Below are positions 25,400-33,641 of a DNA stretch of 64,000 nucleotides, one piece after another. A program made the translations under genes and the position numbers. Each line of letters opens with the position of its first letter. Position 1 is the stretch's first letter. Location: NCBI RefSeq assembly GCF_000526695.1, contig NZ_JAGO01000015.1:124001-188000 (forward strand), written 5' to 3'. Under the pieces are notes generated by a model. That model was not told where the DNA came from and searched no databases. It was given only the letters and a program-made list of their open reading frames with translations. This stretch comes from Carnimonas nigrificans ATCC BAA-78 (lineage in GTDB: Bacteria > Pseudomonadota > Gammaproteobacteria > Pseudomonadales > Halomonadaceae).

Positions 25400-26467
25400 C
25401 TAGCCGTTGCGCCTGAATAGGTACATCCCCGCCGCTACGCATAGCAATATGGGAATAAGCACCGCCCATAGCGGTGGAAACCCAAACAGCAGCGACGCAG
25501 GGGCGAGCAGATCCTGTAGGTACTTCACGCACAGCGCCACGATAATGCCGATGAAGATACGAGTGCCTGCACTTTTGGAACGCAGCGGGCCGAACACCGA
25601 GGATGCAGCCACCAGCATGAGGCTGATAAACGAGAACGGTTGCAGGATCTTCTGCCAGAAATAGAGCCAGGCAGAGTTACTGCTCACGCCCTGAGCGTCC
25701 TGATAGTGGGCTAGCTGCCACAGGCCGCTGATCGAATGGGTATCCAGGTCCAGAATCAGCTGACTGATAAATTCCGGATCGAAGCGTGTTTTCCACTCGG
25801 CGGAATCCTGATGCTCCGCCGTGGTGTGATCGTCATGGAAGCTTGTGGTCTGGATATCTTCGATATGCCAGCTCTGCTTGTCGGCATCCCATTCGCCGCG
25901 CGCGCCATAGCTGATGGAGCGCAGCTTGCTGCCGTCAAATTCGAGGCGCTCAATGCCCACCAGCGAGTTATCGAGCCGAATACCGCCGAAATTGAAGAAG
26001 GTATCGCCGTCGATCTCCCAGGCGCCGCCGCTGATAGAAGCAACATCGCTGCTTTGCTGCTTCTCGGATTTATAGGACTGCGCGAGCTGCTCCGCGTTGG
26101 GCACTAGCCACTGACCCATTGCCATGACGATAACGCTGACCACCAGCATTGGCTTCAATGCGGCTAGCGTCAGTCGGGTGATCGACGCACCTGCGGCGCG
26201 CATGGCGGTCAGCTCATTACTGGCCGCCATGTTGCCCAGTCCGATCAGTCCGCCCAGCAATACCGCAAGCGGAGCGAATTCATACAGACGCCATGGCAGT
26301 CGCAGGCACTGATAGACGAAGGATTCGAAGACCCCGTAGTTGCCTTCCATACCATCCAGCTTGTCGATAAAGACAATCGCCAGATTCAGCGCCACCAGCG
26401 CCACTTCCGTGACGAGCATCGCGGTAAATACATTGCGTGCAATATAGCGATCAAAACGACTGAACAT
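25400..26467 (-). CDS. lptG: LPS export ABC transporter permease LptG
   Basis: A 355-residue YjgP/YjgQ-family permease. With LptF and the LptB ATPase it extracts LPS from the inner membrane and feeds the LptC-A-D bridge. Start MFSRFDRYIARNVF is family-typical and overlaps the lptF stop by one base (TAATG). Helices flank a periplasmic jellyroll-like domain (about residues 100-270). The segment LGNMAASNELTAMRAAGASI is the coupling-helix region that contacts LptB. C-terminal helices include ILQPFSFISLMLVAASSVFGPLR. lptF-lptG order and overlap are as in most gammaproteobacteria. Confidence 0.93.
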   Translation of the reverse strand: MFSRFDRYIARNVFTAMLVTEVALVALNLAIVFIDKLDGMEGNYGVFESFVYQCLRLPWRLYEFAPLAVLLGGLIGLGNMAASNELTAMRAAGASITRLTLAALKPMLVVSVIVMAMGQWLVPNAEQLAQSYKSEKQQSSDVASISGGAWEIDGDTFFNFGGIRLDNSLVGIERLEFDGSKLRSISYGARGEWDADKQSWHIEDIQTTSFHDDHTTAEHQDSAEWKTRFDPEFISQLILDLDTHSISGLWQLAHYQDAQGVSSNSAWLYFWQKILQPFSFISLMLVAASSVFGPLRSKSAGTRIFIGIIVALCVKYLQDLLAPASLLFGFPPLWAVLIPILLCVAAGMYLFRRNG

Positions 26468-27531
26468 TAACGGGCTCCCTGACGGCCGAAGGTGCGACGG
26501 AACAGCCACCAGCCAAGCAGCAGATAAACAAGGTGGATAGGCCACATACCGACCCACGGCGATAGTCGACCCGCCTGGATCATATTGTTGGCGGTAATCA
26601 GCGAAAGAATATAGATGACATGCAGAATCAGCGCCGGCAGCAGGGTGGCGAAGCGGCCCTGACGCGGATTCACCTTCGATAATGAAATACCGAGCAGCGC
26701 CAGAATCGGGAGCATCAGAATGATGCTGATTCGAAACTGAAGCTCACCGTAGCCCTGATGGTTATCCATCGCGATAAGCTCGGCTGTCGATACCATGGAG
26801 AGATCATCGTCATCAATGCTGGCAGGGTTTGCCTTGAGCAGCGACGAATAGGTCGAGAACTGCATCTGATCGGCGCTGGCACTGCCTGGTGTTACCTCGT
26901 ACCGGTAGCCATTTGCCAACTGTAGATAGCGCGCGTTGGTGGGGGAGGTGTACTGATAGCCGGTTTCAGCGCGAGATATAACGCGCCGTCCATTGTGCTC
27001 TTCACTGATAAAGACATTGTGCAGCGTGCTGTGGCGATCACCCAGGCTGGCGGCATAGACCGTTCGCCCCTGTCCAATTTCCTGGAAGCGACCGGGCGTG
27101 AGGACGCTGAAATCAAGCCGCGAAGCCTGTTCGTTGAGCATACGGGTATTGCCGGACATACCGGCAGGGGTGAGCCATAGCGAGCACAGCCCGACGATCA
27201 ATGCAGTGAGCAGACACGGCCACAGCGCGATTTTGAACAGCCGCTTAGGGCTGTAGCCGCACGCTTGCAGTACGGTCATTTCACTATTGAGATAAAGCTG
27301 CCCGAATGCCATCAGGAAGCCGAGGAAAAAGGCCATCGGCAAAATCAGCTGCATAAAGCTGGGCAACTGATAGAGCATCATGTTGCCTACCAGGGTGATG
27401 GGGAAATCACCATCGGCTGCGTCTGAAAAGAAGCGGATAAACTGACTGCCGACCACCACCAGCACCAGCACGGCTGTTACCGCCAGCATGGTGATCAGGA
27501 TCTCGCGGACCAAATAACGAAAGATGATCAA
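26467..27531 (-). CDS. lptF: LPS export ABC transporter permease LptF
   Basis: The partner permease of LptG. The best start is TTG at 27531, giving the family-typical N-terminus (M)IIFRYLVREIL; a frame extension to another TTG at 27585 adds residues that do not resemble LptF. The coupling segment is GQLYLNSEMTVLQACGYSPKRL. A periplasmic domain follows, then the C-terminal helices with LALLGISLSKVNPRQGRF. About 354 residues, normal for the family. Unlike in E. coli, no pepA lies divergently upstream; a 780-bp spacer and the sphingolipid operon follow instead. Confidence 0.92.
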   Translation of the reverse strand: MIIFRYLVREILITMLAVTAVLVLVVVGSQFIRFFSDAADGDFPITLVGNMMLYQLPSFMQLILPMAFFLGFLMAFGQLYLNSEMTVLQACGYSPKRLFKIALWPCLLTALIVGLCSLWLTPAGMSGNTRMLNEQASRLDFSVLTPGRFQEIGQGRTVYAASLGDRHSTLHNVFISEEHNGRRVISRAETGYQYTSPTNARYLQLANGYRYEVTPGSASADQMQFSTYSSLLKANPASIDDDDLSMVSTAELIAMDNHQGYGELQFRISIILMLPILALLGISLSKVNPRQGRFATLLPALILHVIYILSLITANNMIQAGRLSPWVGMWPIHLVYLLLGWWLFRRTFGRQGAR

Positions 27532-28314
27532 ATTGGTATCCTGTACTGTCTCATGATGCGTGTGGTTGCGCGTGGCCTGACGCAATACAAGCCGTATCAG
27601 CGGTGTAGCGTTAACGGCGAAGTGCGTGCTGGGTACTGTGGCCCGCGCATTCAGCGCGAAAAATTAACATGGCCTTTTTCAAGACAACGCAATGATACAG
27701 AAGTGCCATGGCTTGTGTCTCATTCACACCATGAATTGTGAATGGTTTGCGCATGGTGGCCGGTAGAGCGGGGGGAGGGGCATTCCATTTTTCGGCAAAT
27801 ATGCGAAAATGATCGTTTTCTTAAAGCCCACAATGAAACTCGCGTGTGGTAATGCCCTCGACAAAACGTTGTTCGAGCGAGGCGCGAATGGCCTGATGAA
27901 AAGGCTGGGCGCATCGCGATACCATTGAAGAACGGTGATCGCCGAGGCATGGAAAGATGGAGAAAGCCAGCAGCAACAGGAGTGGTTACGCCGGTTGTTA
28001 TGCCCATGCTTTCCGTAAAAGCTATCGCGCGGTCAGGAGCGGGAGCATAAGGTGCCGTGTAATTGTAGGCTAAAATTGGGGGGTTACCCCCTGCTTGCAT
28101 TATAATAGGCCAATTGAGCCCAGTAGATCCCAGTTGCCATCACTATCCCATCGCCCTAACTGAATAGTTCACAAAGAGTTGACGTTCAACGTGGTAGGGT
28201 GATTTTGATGCCCGGTTTTCTACTTTCACAATTTTATCATAAAGGCATGTCGACTCTGGTTTCCAGTAGCGCAAGAGAGCCATGCCATCGTTTTGAGAAG
28301 GCATTGCTGAACAA
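27532..28314. promoter_or_regulatory. long spacer between lptF and the sphingolipid operon
   Basis: No convincing gene is seen in this 780-bp stretch. It must hold the promoters of both divergent units. GTTGA-CGT-TCAAC (28178-28190) is a palindrome and contains TTGACG, a possible -35 element for the rightward operon. The frames present read as noise (many Pro, His, Cys, Arg) and lack ribosome sites. Confidence 0.4.
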
Positions 28315-30093
28315 ATGAGTTCTGAAGCGTTTTGCGTGTCACCCGCCCAATCGGTGACACCCACTCGTAACACGCTTCCCTTGCGTCGCTCTGATTTTGC
28401 GACACTCGCGGAAGCGCTTGACTACGCCGCTAAAGGTGTCACTGGTGCCAATTTTTATGTGCGTGGCAAGCTCGATACGGTATTGCCGTATTCAGAGCTG
28501 CGTACCGATGCACAGCAACTGGCGCAGCGATTGCTGTCGCTGGAGCTGCCGCGTGGTGCGCGGGTTGCCATTGTGGGAGAAACCACGCCTGACTTCCTGC
28601 GCTTCTTCTTTGCCTGTCAGTACATCGGTTTAGTGCCGGTAGCGCTGCCTGCCACGGTTAACCTGGGAGGGCATGCTGCTTACGTTGAGAAAATGCGCGG
28701 CATGTTGAAAGGCGCAGGGGCATCCATCGTCGTTGCTTCCAACGAATTTATCGGCTTCGCTGAAGAAGCGGTGCAGGGCGTTGATATCGCCTTCTGTGGT
28801 ACGCCCGCAGCCTTCCGCGAACTGCCTCTCAGCGATGCAGCGCTGTCACCTACCGGCCCCGATGAAACTGCCTATATGCAGTTCACCTCCGGCAGTACCG
28901 GATTCCCCAAGGCCGCCATGGTGACCGAGCGTGCGCTGAGCGCCAACATGTATGGCTCGTCGATGTACGGTGTCGGCATGAACGAAGATGATCGTTTCGT
29001 TTCATGGCTGCCGTTTTATCACGACATGGGGCTGATAGGTTGTCTTCTTACCGTTGTCTCAAGCCAGCGTTCGGTTGATTTCATTGATACGCGCGAATTT
29101 GCCATGCGCCCGCGCCGCTGGCTGGAGCTTATCAGCACCAACAAGGCGACCGTGACCTACGGCCCTCCCTTCGGTTACGAGCTGTGTGCCCAGCGCGTGC
29201 GTCCGGCGGATGTCGAAGGGTACGACTTTTCGAAGTGGCGTGTTGCAGGTGTTGGAGCGGAGCCGATCAGCCCGGCGGTACTTGATCGCTTTTGTTCGGT
29301 ATTTGCTTCGTGTGGCTTCAAGCCCGAGGCATTTATTCCTTCCTACGGTATGGCGGAAAATGCCCTGGCGGTCAGCTTCGCTCCCAGAGACAAACCGTAT
29401 GAGGTCGATTGGATCGACCCTGATGAGCTGACAGAAGAGCTCAAGGTCAAATTCGTGGATGCAGGCACCGGGCGCGGCTTTGTGCGCTGCGGCAAGCCGA
29501 TTCCCGACCATGAAGTCAAGATTGTTGACGAGCAAGGCACTGCATTGGCTGAACTCGGGGTCGGGCGTATCCTGATTCGCGGGCCAAGCATGATGACGGG
29601 CTACTTCGAGCGTCCTGAAGCAACGGCGGAAGTGCTGTCAGCAGACGGTTGGTACGATACCGGTGATATCGGTTATCTCAGCGACGGTGAAATCGTCGTG
29701 ACCGGGCGTCACAAGGACATGATTATTATCAATGGCCGTAATATCTGGCCGCAGGATATCGAAGCCATTGCCGAACGCCAGCCCAATATCCGCTCCCGTG
29801 ATGCGTCAGCCTTCGGGATCGTGACTGAACAAGGCAGTGAACAGGCAGTGGTGGTAGTGCAGTGCAATAATCTCGAAGAGAGTGAGCGTACCGAACTGGT
29901 GCAGTCGCTGCGTCGCGAAGTGTATGAAGAGCTTGGCATCACCTGTCTGGTGGAGCTGGTGCCGCGTCACACGCTGCCGCGTACATCTTCTGGCAAGCTG
30001 TCGCGCTCCGGCACGCGCGTTGGTTATCTGAAGCGTCGCGAAGCAGAAAAGAACGGTGATAAAGGCGCTGACGGTGTACGTCGCGCAGTCTAG
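28315..30093 (+). CDS. fatty acyl-AMP ligase / acyl-ACP synthetase for sphingolipid synthesis
   Basis: A 592-residue AMP-forming acyl-activating enzyme. The ATP site is YMQFTSGSTGFPKAAMV; other marks are SWLPFYHDMGLIG, YGMAENALAVSFA, GWYDTGDIGYLSDGE, and the catalytic Lys of PRTSSGKLSRSG at the C-terminus. These features match fatty-acyl-AMP ligases, which load fatty acids on an acyl carrier protein. A reductase, an ACP and a serine palmitoyltransferase follow in the same operon. It therefore probably charges that ACP with the fatty acid that serves as acyl donor for the sphingoid base. Similar enzymes occur in ceramide clusters of Caulobacter. The substrate chain is unknown. Confidence 0.85.
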   Translation: MSSEAFCVSPAQSVTPTRNTLPLRRSDFATLAEALDYAAKGVTGANFYVRGKLDTVLPYSELRTDAQQLAQRLLSLELPRGARVAIVGETTPDFLRFFFACQYIGLVPVALPATVNLGGHAAYVEKMRGMLKGAGASIVVASNEFIGFAEEAVQGVDIAFCGTPAAFRELPLSDAALSPTGPDETAYMQFTSGSTGFPKAAMVTERALSANMYGSSMYGVGMNEDDRFVSWLPFYHDMGLIGCLLTVVSSQRSVDFIDTREFAMRPRRWLELISTNKATVTYGPPFGYELCAQRVRPADVEGYDFSKWRVAGVGAEPISPAVLDRFCSVFASCGFKPEAFIPSYGMAENALAVSFAPRDKPYEVDWIDPDELTEELKVKFVDAGTGRGFVRCGKPIPDHEVKIVDEQGTALAELGVGRILIRGPSMMTGYFERPEATAEVLSADGWYDTGDIGYLSDGEIVVTGRHKDMIIINGRNIWPQDIEAIAERQPNIRSRDASAFGIVTEQGSEQAVVVVQCNNLEESERTELVQSLRREVYEELGITCLVELVPRHTLPRTSSGKLSRSGTRVGYLKRREAEKNGDKGADGVRRAV

Positions 30094-30133
30094 CAATGCC
30101 TTGCGATAGATATGGAATGGCGATCCATCAGGT

Positions 30134-31117
30134 ATGATCGAAGCGAACCACGACACACGTCAGTTGGTGGCCTTGACAGGGGCCACCGGCTTTATCGGAT
30201 CGACGCTGATCAAGCGGCTGGCGCAGGCGGGGTATCGCACGCGCGCACTGTATCGCCCCCGACCGGGGCGTGAATATGCGGCGAGCAACGATCTGGAGTG
30301 GGTTGCTGGCAGCCTTGATGATGCGCAGGCGTTGGATGCCCTGCTGGATGGCGCCGCTGCGGTGATTCATTGCGCGGGCGCGGTACGTGGTGCTTCCCGT
30401 GCGGATTTTGATGCCGTGAATGTGGCGGGCGTGCAGGCAGTGGCAGAAGCCTGCCAACGTGCCAACTGTCAGAGTCTGTTGTCGCTGTCATCGCTGGCGG
30501 CACGCGAGCCGCAGCTCTCCCACTACGCGGCGAGCAAGCGCGAGGGCGAGCAGGTGCTGGTGCGGTTTACCGATACGCTGGATTGGATCGCGCTGCGCCC
30601 TCCGGCGGTCTATGGCCCCGGCGACCGTGAAATGTTGCCGCTTTTCCGCAGCATGCAGCGTGGCTGGGCGCTAATACCGGGCAGTGGCGCTGGCCGTCTT
30701 TCGCTGATTTATGTCGATGATCTGGTCGCTGCCATGCTGGCCTGGCTGGGCGGTGATACCCGCCGTAGCGGTGATATTTATGAAGTCGATGATGGTCAGT
30801 CTGGCGGTTATGATTGGAACACTCTTATCGAGACGGTGTCCCAGGTATGTCAGCGCTCCAGGCCAATTCGACAGGTACATGTGCCGGTAGCCCTGCTCAA
30901 AGGTATTGCGGCCGGCAATCTGGCGGCTGCTCGCCTGTTTCGCTACGCCCCCATGCTGTCACCAGGCAAGGTGGGCGAGCTTACTCACAATGATTGGGTA
31001 TGCGATAGCACTCCCTTCCGCCATACCTTTGAGTGGAGCCCGCAGGTCCGCTTTGCGGCTGGACTTGCCAAAACGCTTCAACTTTCTCCTTCCCATGCTT
31101 CTGGAAACGTGCAATGA
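30134..31117 (+). CDS. NAD-dependent epimerase/dehydratase-fold reductase (CerR-like)
   Basis: A 327-residue extended short-chain dehydrogenase. The nucleotide-binding motif is GATGFIG (Gly16-Gly22), and the active-site pair is Tyr131 and Lys135 in HYAASKREGE. LIYVDDLVAAMLAW is typical of the fold. In bacterial ceramide clusters a protein of this class (CerR) reduces the 3-keto group of the sphingoid base or the oxo-ceramide. It lies 40 bp after the acyl-activating gene, and its stop overlaps the ACP start (ATGA). The role is inferred from position; the fold is certain. Confidence 0.83.
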   Translation: MIEANHDTRQLVALTGATGFIGSTLIKRLAQAGYRTRALYRPRPGREYAASNDLEWVAGSLDDAQALDALLDGAAAVIHCAGAVRGASRADFDAVNVAGVQAVAEACQRANCQSLLSLSSLAAREPQLSHYAASKREGEQVLVRFTDTLDWIALRPPAVYGPGDREMLPLFRSMQRGWALIPGSGAGRLSLIYVDDLVAAMLAWLGGDTRRSGDIYEVDDGQSGGYDWNTLIETVSQVCQRSRPIRQVHVPVALLKGIAAGNLAAARLFRYAPMLSPGKVGELTHNDWVCDSTPFRHTFEWSPQVRFAAGLAKTLQLSPSHASGNVQ

Positions 31118-31368
31118 ACCATCAAGATATTGTGACAGAGATCATCAAGGTGCTAACGCCGCTGGTCAAAGACAAGGGCGTCGAGCAGATTACCGAAGAT
31201 ACCGAACTTACGGGTGAGCTGGCGCTTGATTCGATGCAGGTAATGAACATGCTGCTGGAACTTGAGGATGCCTTCGATATCTCTATCCCGGTCAATGCAA
31301 TGGCCGATATCAAAACGGTAGGAGACCTGGCTAACCAGATCGAGCAGTTGATGAGCGGTCATTCATGA
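31114..31368 (+). CDS. dedicated acyl carrier protein
   Basis: An 84-residue acidic ACP. Ser40 in ELALDSMQVMNM is the phosphopantetheine attachment site, and helices 2 and 3 (LLELEDAFDISIP; IKTVGDLANQIEQL) are normal. The start overlaps the reductase stop and its stop overlaps the transferase start, both as ATGA, so the three proteins are translationally coupled. It differs from a housekeeping AcpP (no fabG/fabF nearby) and should carry the acyl chain used by the serine palmitoyltransferase, as AcpR does in Caulobacter. Confidence 0.92.
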   Translation: MNHQDIVTEIIKVLTPLVKDKGVEQITEDTELTGELALDSMQVMNMLLELEDAFDISIPVNAMADIKTVGDLANQIEQLMSGHS

Positions 31369-32549
31369 AAAGCAATCAGCGTCTGGCAAGTATAGAAGCT
31401 GCTCACCAGGAGCTGGTTGAGTTTGGTGTAGATCCGTTTGCGGTAGAGATCGAAGAGATCGTGTCGCCTACCGGTGGCATCATTCAAGGGCGTCCTACCA
31501 TCCTGGCCGGTACCAACAACTATTTGGGGCTGACCTTTCACCCCGATTGTGTGGCAGCGGCGAAGAAGGCTCTTGAGGAACAGGGTACCGGTACCACCGG
31601 CTCGCGAATGGCGAATGGCAGTTACGCATGCCATCGCGAGCTTGAGAGAGAGTTGGCAGCCTTTTATGAAAAAAGCGATGCTATTGTCTTCTCTACCGGC
31701 TATCAGGCGAATCTGGGCACTATTTCCTCCATCGCTGGGCCGGGTGACACCGTCTTCATTGATGCAGATAGCCATGCCAGTATTTACGATGGATGCCAGC
31801 TAAGTGGTGCCAGCGTTATACGCTTCCGCCACAACGATTATGAAGATCTGGCTAAACGCCTGCGTAGATTGGGCGAGGCTGCCGCTGATGCGCTGATCGT
31901 GGTCGAAGGCGTATACAGCATGCTGGGCGATCGCGCGCCGCTGAAAGAATTTGTGCGCGTCAAAAATGAATTTGGCGCCCGACTGATAGTGGATGAAGCG
32001 CATTCACTGGGTGTGCTGGGCGAGCGCGGCCGCGGTGTTGTAGAAGAAGCTGACGTCCTTGATGAGGTCGATTTTATCGTCGGTACCTTCAGTAAAAGCC
32101 TGGGTAATACTGGCGGCTTCTGTGTTAGCAGCAGCGATAACATGGCGGTACTGCGCTATGCCAGTCGCCCTTACGTATTCACCGCATCCCTTCCGCCCGC
32201 CACCATCGCGGCAACGCGAGCGGCGCTCAAGCTGCTTGATAAGGGCAGCGACCTGCGCAAACGGTTGCACAACAACGCCACGCGTCTGCACGATGGCCTG
32301 AAATCCTTCGGCTTCACGCTGGGAGCGCCGGTTAACGCGGTAGTGGCGGTGGTGATCGGCGATAAGTCCGAAGCGCTCAGCATGTGGGATTACCTGTTGA
32401 AGGCCGGGGTCTACGTTAACCTGATGGTGCCGCCCGCTACGCCGGGTTCGGAGTCACTGCTACGCTGCAGCGTCAGTGCAGCTCACTCGGCGGCGCAAAT
32501 CGATGCGCTCTGCAATGCGTTTGGTGAGTGGCGCAGCCGTAACAGCTAG
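31365..32549 (+). CDS. spt: serine palmitoyltransferase (alpha-oxoamine synthase)
   Basis: A 394-residue PLP enzyme of the alpha-oxoamine synthase family, condensing an acyl thioester with an amino acid. Key residues: PLP-binding Lys244 in GTFSKSLGNTGGF, Asp210 and His213 in DEAHSLGVLGERGRGV, ring-stacking His137 in DADSHASIYDG. The N-terminal GTNNYLGLTFHP and GTGTTGSRMANGSY are usual. The family also holds BioF and Kbl. Coupling to an ACP, an acyl-activating enzyme and a CerR-like reductase, and the nearby ceramide-synthase-like gene, favour serine palmitoyltransferase, giving 3-keto-sphinganine. A terminator follows directly. Confidence is high for the family and good for the specific function. 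Confidence 0.87.
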   Translation: MKSNQRLASIEAAHQELVEFGVDPFAVEIEEIVSPTGGIIQGRPTILAGTNNYLGLTFHPDCVAAAKKALEEQGTGTTGSRMANGSYACHRELERELAAFYEKSDAIVFSTGYQANLGTISSIAGPGDTVFIDADSHASIYDGCQLSGASVIRFRHNDYEDLAKRLRRLGEAAADALIVVEGVYSMLGDRAPLKEFVRVKNEFGARLIVDEAHSLGVLGERGRGVVEEADVLDEVDFIVGTFSKSLGNTGGFCVSSSDNMAVLRYASRPYVFTASLPPATIAATRAALKLLDKGSDLRKRLHNNATRLHDGLKSFGFTLGAPVNAVVAVVIGDKSEALSMWDYLLKAGVYVNLMVPPATPGSESLLRCSVSAAHSAAQIDALCNAFGEWRSRNS

Positions 32550-32558
32550 CGCCATATG

Positions 32559-32594
32559 CGGTAGGGAATTATGTGTCCCTACCGCCTCTTTTTG
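32559..32594 (+). terminator. rho-independent terminator of the sphingoid-base operon
   Basis: A perfect 10-bp stem GCGGTAGGGA (32559-32568) / TCCCTACCGC (32577-32586) is followed by CTCTTTTT. It closes the four-gene operon 10 bp after the transferase stop. Confidence 0.88.
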
Positions 32595-32775
32595 CTGGTT
32601 GCGTGCCTGATCATGATGATCCTGTCAGCGCTGGCGTTGAGAACTCCGCGGTTGATATCTGGTCACGTGCTTGTATGAGCCGTGAGAGTCATTCCCCTGT
32701 GTTTTATATAACAGCAGCAGCCACGTGCATGTTGCGTCATACGTACTTACGCCTTTTAGCCTACGGAGCCTCTCG

Positions 32776-33618
32776 ATGAGTGCCGAGTCCCGGTGGCAAC
32801 ACTTTCCGCAGCATACGCTTGAGCAGCTATTCGCCGCCATCGAAGTCGATGATGTGGTTGATGAGCAGGTGTCATTGCCTGACAGCGGCGCGCTGCTGTG
32901 TGCCAATGATCAACAGATTCGTCAGTGTTACTCGCTGTGTTTGCAGCTCTGGCTCGATGGAGTATCGCGCCGTGCGCTGCTGGAACTGGTGATGTCGTTG
33001 AAGCAGCACGGCGACCTGACGCCCGATGAGCGCCGGCGTTTCAAAGCGATACGGGCCAAGTTCAAGCATCTGCGTTTCGCCCAGCGCCTGTTCAGCAAGA
33101 ATCATGAATGTGGCTGGCGGTTGCATCGCACTACGGTGATGATGGGCAAGCTGCAGGATGCGTTTCGCGGTGGGCATCAGGCTGAGCTGGACCGCTGTAT
33201 TCGCAAGATACGCCAGCTACTGCTGCCGCCGGTCTGGGCGTTGATGCGGCGTGATGCCTGCCGCTTGCCGCTTGATAGTGCCAGCGCCATTTGCGACTAC
33301 CGTCAGCGCTGTTTCCAAAGCCTTGCGCCCTCGATTGCATCACCGGTGCTTGATGGCAAGCGCTTCCACGATACCCGCAAGATTGTGAGCCAGCAGGTCG
33401 CCTATTACGACACCTTCCGCACGCTCTATCCTGACAATGAGGTGGCAAGGCGCATGTCGCGGTTTATGGCCGCCATCAACGGTTTGATGGGGGATCGTCA
33501 TGATGAAATTATCGAGGCGACGCTGAAGGGAGAGCGCGCGTATGACGATAACGAGTCGCTCAGTGAAGATGTGCGCTGGCGTCTTGAGCAGCTGGTGGGA
33601 GCGATGAGCCGCGACTAG
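32776..33618 (+). CDS. CHAD-domain-like alpha-helical protein
   Basis: A 280-residue soluble, helical, His/Arg-rich protein. The segments FHDTRKIVSQQVAYYDTF and INGLMGDRHDEI resemble the conserved HD.R and LG..RD..V parts of CHAD domains, which bind inorganic polyphosphate. An earlier stretch (RRFKAIRAKFKHLRFAQRLF) is strongly basic. The frame opens at 32725, but ATG 32776 gives the better N-terminus. It stands between the sphingoid-base operon terminator and the convergent ceramide-synthase-like gene. No enzyme active site is seen. A CHAD call is likely but not certain; a link with the lipid pathway is only positional. Confidence 0.65.
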   Translation: MSAESRWQHFPQHTLEQLFAAIEVDDVVDEQVSLPDSGALLCANDQQIRQCYSLCLQLWLDGVSRRALLELVMSLKQHGDLTPDERRRFKAIRAKFKHLRFAQRLFSKNHECGWRLHRTTVMMGKLQDAFRGGHQAELDRCIRKIRQLLLPPVWALMRRDACRLPLDSASAICDYRQRCFQSLAPSIASPVLDGKRFHDTRKIVSQQVAYYDTFRTLYPDNEVARRMSRFMAAINGLMGDRHDEIIEATLKGERAYDDNESLSEDVRWRLEQLVGAMSRD

Positions 33619-33626
33619 CGCGGCTC
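33606..33626. terminator. hairpin between convergent genes
   Basis: GAGCCGCG (33606-33613) and CGCGGCTC (33619-33626) form an 8-bp stem that overlaps the CHAD-like stop codon. There is no T-run. It is probably the barrier between this gene and the convergent acyltransferase. Confidence 0.5.
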
Positions 33627-33641
33627 GACGGTAATAGCGGG

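Noticed and set aside
27720-28100. Leftward 126-codon frame in the lptF-sphingolipid spacer
   Set aside because: No ribosome site, noise-like composition and no recognisable features.
31365-32549. Calling the alpha-oxoamine synthase BioF or Kbl
   Set aside because: No biotin or threonine genes nearby; it is coupled to an ACP, an acyl-activating enzyme and a CerR-like reductase. Not fully excluded without phylogeny.
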